Positions 34,388 through 42,755 of a DNA stretch of 64,000 nucleotides are shown one piece after another. Each line of letters opens with the position of its first letter. The first letter of the stretch is position 1. The stretch lies in contig JBBRAM010000003.1 of the NCBI GenBank assembly GCA_038206765.1, positions 124,001 to 188,000 of the forward strand, given 5' to 3'. The position numbers and the translations under genes were made by a program. This DNA comes from UKL13-2 sp038206765. Lineage in GTDB: Bacteria > Pseudomonadota > Gammaproteobacteria > Burkholderiales > Usitatibacteraceae. The notes beneath the pieces are model-generated. The model saw nothing but the letters and a program-made list of their open reading frames with translations, ran no database searches and was not told the origin of the DNA.

Positions 34388-35959
34388 ATGCAAGGCAATG
34401 TTGAATCTCAAACGAATATGAATCGAACGAAAATGCACAAGGTACTAAACACAACCGGAATACGTTCCAGCTTCGGGAAGCCCGTGAACGATCATCCTTC
34501 CAACACTAGCGATGCCCCAAACTCTAGGCTAGTGGCTATTCTTGGGGCAATGGTCGCTATCGCGGTCGTCTCTGGATGCGCTAGTGTTGGCGATCAAGGC
34601 ACGCGCGCTGGCATGCGATTGCCCGCCAGTTTGGGATTGACCAGCGCACCCGCTACGCCAACATCATCTATCGCATGGCCGCGCGATGAATGGTGGAAGC
34701 AATATGACGATGCCGTGCTGAATGATTTAATCGCGCAAGCGTTGGCGCAAAACCCGACGCTAAAAATCGCCGAAACACGGATTCGTCGTGCCGAGGGCGA
34801 GGCGGGCGTTATCAACGCGCAATCGCGCGTGCAAATTAACGGCGCGGTGGATTCAACCTACGAACGGTTTAGCAAAAATGGCCTGATCCCGCCGCCCTAT
34901 GCGGGTTCACGCGATTTTGTAAACGACGCCAATATCAACTTCGGATTTAACCTTGATTTATTCGGGCGCAATCGTGCCTTACTGGATGCCGCTATCGGCC
35001 AAGTTGCTGCCAGCCATGCCGACGAACAAGCTGCACGCGTTCTGCTCGCGGCAAACGTGGCTAGAAGCTATTCCAACTTGGCGCGGTTAACGGCGCAGCG
35101 CGGCTTGGCATCGGCAACGTTGGTGCTGCGCGAGCAGACCCGGCAGCTTATTGCGCAGCGTGCCCAACAGGGATTGGATAACAATATCGACCTTCAACTC
35201 GCCGAGCAAAATCTGTCCGCCACCCGCGTCGAGATTGCGCAAATCGATGAGCAAATTGCGACTGTGCGCCATCAATTATCGGCATTGATTGGTGCGGCTC
35301 CCGACTCGACGGCAACGCTACAAGCGTCGATGCTCAAATTTAAAAACGCAAGCCTGCCCAATACTATTTTGGCCATTCCGGCGAACCTCTTGGGTCGCCG
35401 TGCCGATATCGCTGCCGCACGTGCCCGGGTGGAATCGCTCATGCGCAACATGGACGCGACCAAAACCGGCTTTTATCCGAACATCAATTTAAACGCGTTT
35501 GTCGGCTTGGCCAGTTTGGGGCTTTCACGCTGGATCGACTCAGGCAGCGCGCAATACGGTGTGGGTCCCGCGATTTCGATCCCGATTTTTTCGGGTGGTC
35601 GCTTGCGCTCGATGTTGAAAGCGGATTCGGCCATTGTCGACGCGGCCATTGAAACCTATAACCAAACACTGCTCGACGCGGTTCGCGATGTCGCCGATCA
35701 AATTTCGTCAGCGCAATCGGTCAGGCAGCAGCTTGTTGAGCAGCGCGCTGTGCTGACCGCCGCGCAGGCGCAAGTGTCACTAGCCGAGGAACGTTATCAA
35801 GCGGGCATTATCAATCGGCTGCCCTTGTTGGCGGCTGAAAACACGGCGCTGGCACAGCAGAAAATTGCCGTCGATCTGCAAGCGCGTCAAATGGATATTG
35901 ACGTGAATTTGAATCGCGCGCTAGGTGGTGGGTATGTTCAGAACCAAGGCCAGAACTAA
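34388..35959 (+). CDS. Outer-membrane efflux lipoprotein (NodT/TolC family)
   Basis: Outer-membrane channel of a tripartite pump (up to 523 aa). A lipobox is present at VAIAVVSGCAS (~residue 60), so it should be lipid-anchored. The true start is uncertain: the frame opens at 34388, but a start nearer the lipobox (ATG 34418 or an alternative codon around 34530) would give a normal signal peptide. Two OEP repeats are visible, with WWKQYDDAVLNDLIAQALAQ starting the first and ANLLGRRADIAAARARVE starting the second. It is the first structural gene after marR. Confidence 0.9.
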   Translation: MQGNVESQTNMNRTKMHKVLNTTGIRSSFGKPVNDHPSNTSDAPNSRLVAILGAMVAIAVVSGCASVGDQGTRAGMRLPASLGLTSAPATPTSSIAWPRDEWWKQYDDAVLNDLIAQALAQNPTLKIAETRIRRAEGEAGVINAQSRVQINGAVDSTYERFSKNGLIPPPYAGSRDFVNDANINFGFNLDLFGRNRALLDAAIGQVAASHADEQAARVLLAANVARSYSNLARLTAQRGLASATLVLREQTRQLIAQRAQQGLDNNIDLQLAEQNLSATRVEIAQIDEQIATVRHQLSALIGAAPDSTATLQASMLKFKNASLPNTILAIPANLLGRRADIAAARARVESLMRNMDATKTGFYPNINLNAFVGLASLGLSRWIDSGSAQYGVGPAISIPIFSGGRLRSMLKADSAIVDAAIETYNQTLLDAVRDVADQISSAQSVRQQLVEQRAVLTAAQAQVSLAEERYQAGIINRLPLLAAENTALAQQKIAVDLQARQMDIDVNLNRALGGGYVQNQGQN

Positions 35960-36078
35960 TCCCCGAAAGATTAAAAAAGGTCAAAAAAGATCAAAAAAGA
36001 TTATAGAAAGTCAAAACCGTCCAAGCGCCGCTGTGACGCTTGGCGCTAAAAATCAACCATCCCCCTGAAAGAATTTGT

Positions 36079-37359
36079 ATGAGTGCCAATCCACCCAACA
36101 CTAGCTCCAACACCACCTCGCCTACTGCCACCGCAGCACCAGCCAACCCGCGCAAAAAAATCCTCCTCATGCTCATCACCATTTTCGTGTTGGCGGGTAT
36201 CGGTTACGCTATTTATTGGTTCTTGTTTTTAAACCATATTGAAACAACTGATAACGCCTATGTGCAGGGCAATATTGTCCAGATCACACCGCAAATAGCG
36301 GGCACGGTAGTTGCCATCAACGCGCAGGATACCGATTTTGTCAAGGCAGGCCAGCCACTGATTAAGCTCGATACAGCCGATGCAAAAGTGGCGCTCGACC
36401 AAGCCGAATCCCAGCTCGCCGCCACCGTGCGCGAAGTGCGTGTGGTGTACGCAGGCAATGTGAGCCTCGGCTCTGTCGTGAAAGTGCGCGAAGCTGATTT
36501 GGCACGTGCCGCCAGCGACCTGAAGCGTGCTGAAGATGATGTCGCAAGGCGTAAACCCTTAGTTGCAACCGGCGCGGTGTCGGGCGAGGAATGGCAACAC
36601 GTCCTAACGACCTTGGCTGCCGCGAAAAGCGCACAATCGGTGGTGCAGGCCAATGTTGAGGTGGCGCGCGAGCAGTTAGCTTCCAATAAATCGCAAACCG
36701 ATGGCGTGACCCCAAGCGAGCATCCGAACGTGCTCAGAGCCGCTGGCAAAGTGCGTGAGGCCTATCTCGCCTATAGCCGTGCTGAATTGCCTGCCCCCGT
36801 GTCCGGCTTCGTTGCGCGGCGCAGCGTCCAGGTGGGGCAGCGCATTCAACCCGGTACACCTCTGATGGCGATTGTGCCTTTAAGTGAGGTTTGGGTTGAT
36901 GCCAATTTCAAAGAAGTGCAGCTGCGCAATATGCGTATCGGCCAGAAGGTCAAATTATTCGCTGATGTGTATGGCGGCAAAGTCGAATATCACGGCAAGA
37001 TCGCAGGCTTGGGGGTCGGCACGGGGGCCGCGTTTGCGCTTCTTCCCGCGCAAAACGCCACCGGCAATTGGATCAAAGTGGTGCAACGCGTACCAGTGCG
37101 AGTATCACTCGATGCTAAAGAGTTAAGCGAGCATCCGCTGCGGATTGGCCTCTCAATGGAAGCCGAGGTCGATGTGAGCGACCAAAGCGGAAAATCACTC
37201 AGTGATGCCAGCAGCAAAGCCACCATCAATGAAACCAAGGTATTCACCCAAACCGATGCCGACGCCGATGCGCGTGTAAATAAAATTATTGCGGCCAATA
37301 TGGGTCGCGGTTCGGCGCGCGTAGTTGCTTCGAAGCAACTTCGCAAAGCGATCGAATGA
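36079..37359 (+). CDS. emrA: HlyD/EmrA family periplasmic adaptor
   Basis: Membrane fusion protein (426 aa) joining the MFS pump to the outer-membrane channel. I start at 36079. An N-terminal cytoplasmic tail of Thr/Pro/Asn residues precedes one helix (ILLMLITIFVLAGIGYAIYW). Then comes the barrel-sandwich hybrid, beginning ETTDNAYVQGNIVQITPQIA (the EmrA hallmark), a long coiled-coil hairpin (~120-230) and LPAPVSGFVARRSVQVGQ. Its stop overlaps the emrB start by 4 bp. Confidence 0.93.
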   Translation: MSANPPNTSSNTTSPTATAAPANPRKKILLMLITIFVLAGIGYAIYWFLFLNHIETTDNAYVQGNIVQITPQIAGTVVAINAQDTDFVKAGQPLIKLDTADAKVALDQAESQLAATVREVRVVYAGNVSLGSVVKVREADLARAASDLKRAEDDVARRKPLVATGAVSGEEWQHVLTTLAAAKSAQSVVQANVEVAREQLASNKSQTDGVTPSEHPNVLRAAGKVREAYLAYSRAELPAPVSGFVARRSVQVGQRIQPGTPLMAIVPLSEVWVDANFKEVQLRNMRIGQKVKLFADVYGGKVEYHGKIAGLGVGTGAAFALLPAQNATGNWIKVVQRVPVRVSLDAKELSEHPLRIGLSMEAEVDVSDQSGKSLSDASSKATINETKVFTQTDADADARVNKIIAANMGRGSARVVASKQLRKAIE

Positions 37360-39008
37360 GCGATACCACCATGCCTCAAGGGGCTGGCCCGCGCGACGGC
37401 TCGGACGCCGACGCGGCCGGTGGAACCAAGCTGCCGGGTTCGTCAGTCTCCAAACAATTCGAGCATCCGCCGCTTACCGGCGCTGCACTGGTGGTCGCCA
37501 CCATTGCGCTGAGTGCGGCGACGTTCATGAACGTGCTCGATACCTCAATTGCAAACGTCTCGATTCCGGCGATTTCGGGTGATCTGGGCGTGAGCCCGAA
37601 TCAGGGCGTTTGGGTGATTACCTCGTTCGCCGTTTCGAATGCAATCTCGGTGCCGCTTACCGGTTGGCTCACGCAGCGGTTTGGTCAGGTACGTTTGTTC
37701 ACCGCAAGTATTGTGCTGTTTGTAATCGCCTCTATCTTGTGCGGGTTGGCACCGAGTATCGAGGCACTGATTTTTTTTCGTATTTTGCAGGGGGCGGTGG
37801 CAGGGCCGATGATTCCGCTCTCGCAAACCATACTGCTGTCGATATATCCAAAAGCCAAAGCGGGCATGGCACTGGCGCTATGGGCTATGACGACGCTGAT
37901 TGCGCCGATCATGGGGCCCCTGCTCGGCGGCTGGATCACGGATTATTTTTCCTGGCCGTGGATTTTTTATATCAATATTCCCGTCGGCCTGATCGCGGCG
38001 TTGGTGACTTGGAATTTGCTCAAATCCCGCGATACGCCAACGAAAAAATTACCGATTGATAAAGTCGGGTTGGCGTTACTCGTGATTTGGGTTGGCTCTT
38101 TGCAGGTTTTGCTGGATAAAGGCAAAGAGCTCGATTGGTTTCAGTCGAATCAAATTCTTGCGCTTGGCGTAACCGCAGTGACTGGACTTTGTTTGTTTGT
38201 TGCTTGGGAGCTAACCGAAGAGCACCCCATCGTGGACCTAAGTCTATTCAAGGGGCGCAATTTTTGGGCAGGTGCGCTGACGTTGTCGCTCGCATATGGG
38301 CTCTTTTTTGGCAACGTCGTGCTGCTGCCGTTGTGGCTACAGCAATGGATGGGCTACACCGCGACGCAAGCGGGCGCGATCTTGGCGCCAGTCGGTATTT
38401 TTGCGATTCTGCTCTCACCAATCGTGGGCAAAAATATTGGTCGAACTGATCCGCGCTGGATGACAACATTTTCGTTTTTGGTATTCGGGCTGGTCCTCTG
38501 GATGCGCGCGCGCTTCAACACCCAGGCTGATTTCACAACCATCATCATCCCCACTGTATTGCAGGGGATTGCAATGGCCGCATTTTTTATTCCACTCGTC
38601 ACGGTCACGCTTTCCGGTTTGCATCCATCGCGGATTCCGGCAGCATCTGGCTTGTCTAATTTTATGCGCATCATGGCGGGCGGTATCGGTGCATCGGTCT
38701 CCACCACGCTTTGGGAAAACCGCGCGATCCTTCATCATGCGCAGCTCAATGAAAATATCAGTCTTGCCAATGCCACTGCCACCAACACCATTAGCGGCCT
38801 GCAGGCCCAAGGCATGAGCGTCGACCAGGCCTACGCGCAGATCACGCGGCTCATGGACCAGCAAGCCTATATGCTCGCAGCGAACGATATTTTTTATACT
38901 TCTGCAATTAGCTTTGTTGCGCTGATCGCGGTGGTGTGGATCACGAGGCCCATCAAGCCGAGCGCAGGTGAAAAAAGTAACACGACGGAGGCGAGCGGGG
39001 CGCATTAA
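37356..39008 (+). CDS. emrB: DHA2 family MFS drug transporter (EmrB type)
   Basis: Proton-coupled 14-helix exporter (550 aa) of the EmrB/QacA group. Signature segments are ATFMNVLDTSIANVSIPAIS in helix 1, LTQRFGQVRLF (motif A), LSQTILLSIYPKAKAGMALA, and LLGGWITDYFSWPWIFYINI (motif C region). Its start overlaps emrA (ATGA). With the adaptor and outer-membrane protein it makes a complete drug or detergent pump across both membranes. Substrates are unknown. Confidence 0.95.
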   Translation: MSDTTMPQGAGPRDGSDADAAGGTKLPGSSVSKQFEHPPLTGAALVVATIALSAATFMNVLDTSIANVSIPAISGDLGVSPNQGVWVITSFAVSNAISVPLTGWLTQRFGQVRLFTASIVLFVIASILCGLAPSIEALIFFRILQGAVAGPMIPLSQTILLSIYPKAKAGMALALWAMTTLIAPIMGPLLGGWITDYFSWPWIFYINIPVGLIAALVTWNLLKSRDTPTKKLPIDKVGLALLVIWVGSLQVLLDKGKELDWFQSNQILALGVTAVTGLCLFVAWELTEEHPIVDLSLFKGRNFWAGALTLSLAYGLFFGNVVLLPLWLQQWMGYTATQAGAILAPVGIFAILLSPIVGKNIGRTDPRWMTTFSFLVFGLVLWMRARFNTQADFTTIIIPTVLQGIAMAAFFIPLVTVTLSGLHPSRIPAASGLSNFMRIMAGGIGASVSTTLWENRAILHHAQLNENISLANATATNTISGLQAQGMSVDQAYAQITRLMDQQAYMLAANDIFYTSAISFVALIAVVWITRPIKPSAGEKSNTTEASGAH

Positions 39009-39103
39009 CGCAGTGCCGGTAATTTAACGAACGCAAGCGACGATGGCGATGATCACCGGCATGCGTCGATTACTTGGTGGAGTGTTAAAGGCATTGCGCA
39101 AAG

Positions 39104-39160
39104 TCTAGTATTGGCGGGGATTCTCAAGCCAAATCGCGTCAAATCCCCCGTCAATGCTAG
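39104..39160. repeat. Dispersed GGCGCGG element as an inverted pair
   Basis: The left arm CTAGTATTGGCGGGGATT (39105-39122) is the approximate complement of the right arm AAATCCCCCGTCAATGCTAG (39141-39160). The left arm plus loop, ending CTCAAGCCAAAT, closely matches the copy at 49544-49570. Confidence 0.65.
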
Positions 39161-39346
39161 CCTTACATCTTCGGGAACATCTAAAAGCCCGCTGCTGGTC
39201 CTCAAATCTAACGCAGGTGGCCTTAAAAAGCCTCATTGGAATTGATGCAAGCGTTTGATTCTATTGCCCTAAATTAGGATTCCCCAACCAGGAGGATTTT
39301 CTGCCGGTTCGGACGCATCGCGAATGCAAATGAGTTTTCTAGAATT

Positions 39347-39505
39347 TTCTTTTGTTGCGCCGCAACACGAAGAGCTTTGCCTATTCAATGATTTGGCAGG
39401 TGTTTGGCTGTCATAAACGGCGCTCAAAATGGTAAAATAGCCTGTTGTGATCAATCTCACATTCGCTACTGCATTGGTTGCCACTTTCGCCGCAGTAGCA
39501 CTGGC
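39347..39505. repeat. Dispersed intergenic repeat B, copy 2
   Basis: 39347-39396 contains the 15-bp palindrome TGTTGCGCCGCAACA and AGCTTTGCCTATTCA, matching 33371-33415. 39472-39491 (CATTGGTTGCCACTTTCGCC) matches 33326-33344. It ends in GCAGTAGCACTGGCG, which resembles the core of the other dispersed element. Confidence 0.6.
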
Positions 39506-39608
39506 GACGTAAACAGCTTCAATAAATATCAAGAAATCCTTGCATCGTTCGTTTCATTTTTAAAGTTTTACTTTAAGTTTTTACCAATACTCAACGGGAG
39601 TTTATAAA

Positions 39609-42092
39609 ATGACAGTTGCATTCAATCAGGGGCTTATGTTTGCCTTGGCCTTCGCGGTCGTGGCACTACTCTACGGCGCGTGGCAGGCCAAATGGATTAT
39701 TTCGCAGTCAGACGGCAATGATCGGATGCGCGAAATCGCCGCCGCGATTCAGGCCGGTGCCAAGGCGTATTTGAACCGTCAATACATGACGATTGGTATG
39801 GTCGGCGTGGTGCTGCTCATCATCATCGCCGTGATCCCAAGTTTAGGCTTGGTGACCGCCGCCGGCTTTGCGATTGGCGCGATTGCCTCCGGGCTCGCCG
39901 GTTTTATCGGCATGAACGTCTCGGTACGCGCCAACGTGCGGACGGCTGAAGCGGCTCGCAAGGGTATTAACCCGGCGCTCAATATTGCATTCAAAGGCGG
40001 TGCAGTAACGGGCTTGCTGGTGGTTGGTTTAGGACTGTTAAGCGTGGTGGGGTTCTTCTACGTGCTCAATAGTAATGCCGCTGCCGGAACCAAGATGAGC
40101 GATATTTTGAAGCCTTTAATTGGCCTCGCATTTGGCTCATCCCTCATTTCGATTTTCGCCCGTTTGGGTGGCGGTATTTTCACCAAAGGTGCTGACGTCG
40201 GCGCAGATTTGGTTGGTAAAGTGGAAGCCGGTATTCCGGAAGATGACCCACGTAATCCAGCCGTGATCGCTGACAACGTCGGTGATAACGTCGGTGATTG
40301 CGCTGGTATGGCCGCTGATTTGTTTGAGACCTATGCGGTCACAATCATCGCCACCATGGTGCTGGGCGCGTTGGTATTGCCGAACGTCGCATCGGTGGGT
40401 AATGTCGTGGTCTATCCACTCGTGCTCGGCGGCTTTGCGATTTTGGCGTCCATCATTGGCTGCATGTTTGTCAAAACCAACGATGGCGGCAACGTCATGA
40501 ACGCGTTGTATCGCGGCTTGGCTGTGGCGGGCGTGTTGGCCTTGATCGCGTTTTATCCGATCACCTCATGGATCATGACCGATGTGGTCGCCAATTACCC
40601 TGAGCTCACGGTTAATAAGCTCTACGGCTCGGCAGTCGTTGGTCTTGTGCTCACCGCGTTTTTGGTTTGGATTACTGAGTACTACACCGGCACGCAATAC
40701 GCGCCAGTCCGTCATGTGGCTGAAGCATCCACCAAAGGCCACGCCACGAATATCATCGCCGGTATCGGTGTTTCGATGCGCTCCACCGCATGGCCAGTCT
40801 TGGCCGTGTGTGTGGCGATTTACGCCGCGTTCACATTGGGTGGTTTGTATGGCATTGCGGTTGCTGCAACCTCCATGCTGTCAATGGCTGGCATTATTGT
40901 GGCACTCGACGCATACGGCCCGATTACCGACAACGCCGGTGGTATCGCTGAAATGGCTGAAATGCCAAAGTCGGTTCGTGATGTAACTGATCCATTGGAC
41001 GCTGTCGGTAACACCACCAAGGCCGTGACCAAAGGTTACGCGATTGGCTCGGCAGGTTTAGCATCGCTGGTATTGTTTGCTGATTACACCCACAAGCTTT
41101 CCGAAACCGGCCGCGATTTGACGTTTGATTTGTCAAACCCTGCTGTGATTATCGGCCTCTTTGCCGGCGGCATGATTCCGTTCCTGTTCGGTGCAATGGC
41201 AATGGAAGCTGTGGGCCGCTGTGCTGGTTTGGTGGTAGATGAAGTTCGCCGCCAGTTCCGCGAAATCAAGGGCATCATGGATGGTTCCGGCAAGCCTGAT
41301 TATTCGCGTGCGGTTGATTTGCTGACCAAAGGCGCGATTAAAGAAATGATTATTCCATCGCTCTTGCCGGTGTTGGCGCCGATCTTGATCGTCGTGATCG
41401 TTGGCTACTTGATGGGCTGGAACGCGGGTCTGCAAGCGCTTGGCGGCATGTTGATGGGTACGATTGTCACCGGCTTGTTTGTCGCGATCAGCATGTGTAC
41501 TGGCGGCGGCGCATGGGATAACGCCAAGAAATATATTGAAGAAGGCAACTACGGTGGCAAGGGTTCAGACGCGCACAAAGCGGCTGTGACTGGCGATACT
41601 GTAGGCGATCCGTACAAAGATACCGCCGGCCCCGCTGTGAACCCGCTGATTAAAATCATTAACATTATGGCGCTGATGATCGTGCCGGTATTTGGGGTTT
41701 CATCGGTTGACCAAGGTGCCCCCAAAGCCGCAGCACCAACCGTGACGATGACCACTTCCGTCCCAACCGTGCCCGCCACGATCATCGTAGCCAAGGTGTA
41801 CTTTGCCGCCGGTGTGACTGCAATGCCAGCGGAGAGCATCAAGCAAATTGACGATGCCGCCGCCGCCGCCAAAAAATCGCCTGCCGCCAAGGTGGTGATT
41901 TCTGGCTATTACGACGCCACTGGCAGCGCCGAGAAAAACGCCGAAATTGCCAAAGAGCGCGCCAAGGTCGTTCGTGATGCGTTGAAAACAGAGGGCGTTG
42001 CCGATAATCGGATTGAGATGATGAATCCTGAGGTCGTGCTTGGTTCGGGCGACAACCCCGAGGCGCGCCGGGTGGAGATTGGCATTAAGTAA
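39609..42092 (+). CDS. hppA: K+-independent H+-translocating membrane pyrophosphatase fused to a C-terminal OmpA-like domain
   Basis: Hydrolyses PPi and pumps protons out across the inner membrane, or runs in reverse to make PPi. Residues 1-~695 are a complete 16-helix M-PPase. The substrate site is KGADVGADLVGKVEAGIPED with DNVGDNVGDCAGMAADLFE; the site that sets cation dependence reads GNTTKA, and Lys there marks the K+-independent class. Residues ~700-827 are extra: an Ala/Pro/Thr linker, then an OmpA-type fold (VYFAAGVTAMPAESIKQID, VVISGYYDATGSAEKNAEIA, ARRVEIGIK). Asp and Arg of the peptidoglycan-binding pattern are present. The M-PPase C-terminus faces the periplasm, so the domain is in place to bind the cell wall. 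It is a single gene with its own terminator. Confidence 0.95.
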   Translation: MTVAFNQGLMFALAFAVVALLYGAWQAKWIISQSDGNDRMREIAAAIQAGAKAYLNRQYMTIGMVGVVLLIIIAVIPSLGLVTAAGFAIGAIASGLAGFIGMNVSVRANVRTAEAARKGINPALNIAFKGGAVTGLLVVGLGLLSVVGFFYVLNSNAAAGTKMSDILKPLIGLAFGSSLISIFARLGGGIFTKGADVGADLVGKVEAGIPEDDPRNPAVIADNVGDNVGDCAGMAADLFETYAVTIIATMVLGALVLPNVASVGNVVVYPLVLGGFAILASIIGCMFVKTNDGGNVMNALYRGLAVAGVLALIAFYPITSWIMTDVVANYPELTVNKLYGSAVVGLVLTAFLVWITEYYTGTQYAPVRHVAEASTKGHATNIIAGIGVSMRSTAWPVLAVCVAIYAAFTLGGLYGIAVAATSMLSMAGIIVALDAYGPITDNAGGIAEMAEMPKSVRDVTDPLDAVGNTTKAVTKGYAIGSAGLASLVLFADYTHKLSETGRDLTFDLSNPAVIIGLFAGGMIPFLFGAMAMEAVGRCAGLVVDEVRRQFREIKGIMDGSGKPDYSRAVDLLTKGAIKEMIIPSLLPVLAPILIVVIVGYLMGWNAGLQALGGMLMGTIVTGLFVAISMCTGGGAWDNAKKYIEEGNYGGKGSDAHKAAVTGDTVGDPYKDTAGPAVNPLIKIINIMALMIVPVFGVSSVDQGAPKAAAPTVTMTTSVPTVPATIIVAKVYFAAGVTAMPAESIKQIDDAAAAAKKSPAAKVVISGYYDATGSAEKNAEIAKERAKVVRDALKTEGVADNRIEMMNPEVVLGSGDNPEARRVEIGIK

Positions 42093-42106
42093 CTGTGAAT
42101 AGCGTG

Positions 42107-42172
42107 TTGTTTGGATGTTGATTGGATGTTGGTTGGGATGTTGTTTGGATGTTGTTTGGATTTGGGCGTTGA
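42107..42172. repeat. TTGGATGTTG-type tandem repeat after hppA
   Basis: About five imperfect copies of a 10-13 bp unit (TTGTTTGGATG, TTGATTGGATG, TTGGTTGGGATG and so on) begin 15 bp after the hppA stop. Similar GTTGGATGT units recur at 61905-61950. Confidence 0.75.
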
Positions 42173-42227
42173 TGGTAACGCTGCATTAAGCAACATGCGC
42201 CAACGATAGTCGACAGTAGTTAAAATA

Positions 42228-42267
42228 AAACGCCAACAGCGATGCTGTTGGCGTTTTTCTTTTTTTG
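42228..42267 (+). terminator. Rho-independent terminator of hppA
   Basis: A perfect 13-bp stem (AAACGCCAACAGC at 42228-42240 with 42244-42256) has a GAT loop, followed by a T-rich tract to 42267. Confidence 0.93.
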
Positions 42268-42330
42268 ATTCTTGAAACGCTAACCTGCGTATGAAATTCG
42301 TTTCATGCGGCTGTCTGCAAATATATTCAT

Positions 42331-42398
42331 CGCCCCTCGCCCCTCGCCCAACGCCCAACGCCCATTGCCCATTGCCCATTGCCCATTGCCCGTTGCCG
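42331..42398. repeat. Heptamer array (GCCCATT and variants)
   Basis: About ten head-to-tail copies of a 7-bp unit drift along the array from CGCCCCT through CGCCCAA to GCCCATT. It resembles the short heptamer repeats known from cyanobacteria, but nothing links the two beyond unit length and style. It is intergenic. Confidence 0.85.
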
Positions 42399-42755
42399 CA
42401 GAGTCCCCGCGATCATGCGCGAGGCGCGCCATTTTGGAACAGGTTGATGCGATACGTGCACTGTTTAGATGCGCGAAAATTGTGAAACGCTGGGTGGCTC
42501 ATGGTGCTGGACGGCAGCGGTAGCCTGACTACTAGTTGTTGTTGATTAACATCATTCATGAAGCACGGTTGCGTGGTTAACATAGAACTGTACAAAATAA
42601 CAAATAGCACTATTGCAAGTCTCTGGTGCTACTTTTTTACTGCAACTTCTTACCGCAATTTCCTACTGCGAATTCTTTTCCTATTACCAGTTCCCATCGC
42701 GAGTTTTTGCAACTCGCATAAGCTCACTCAAAACTCCACCAGAGGATCGACATAA

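Larger units (their letters stand above)
39009..39608. other. Repeat-rich intergenic region before hppA
   Basis: This 600-bp gap holds a copy of the GGCGCGG-type element (39104-39160), a copy of repeat B (39347-39505), and the hppA ribosome site (GGGAG). An 87-codon minus-strand open frame (39269-39532) overlaps the repeats and has no ribosome site, so I do not call it. Confidence 0.6.
42093..42755. other. Intergenic region between hppA and the TonB-dependent receptor, rich in tandem repeats
   Basis: This 663-bp gap contains a TTGGATGTTG repeat, the hppA terminator and a heptamer array, described separately, then about 350 bp leading to the receptor start. No gene is supported. Confidence 0.6.

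Noticed and set aside
39269..39532. 87-codon minus-strand open frame before hppA
   Set aside because: It overlaps repeat B and has no ribosome site; the Ala-rich start looks like chance.
42331..42398. Heptamer array as a CRISPR array
   Set aside because: Units are 7 bp with no spacers and there are no cas genes.
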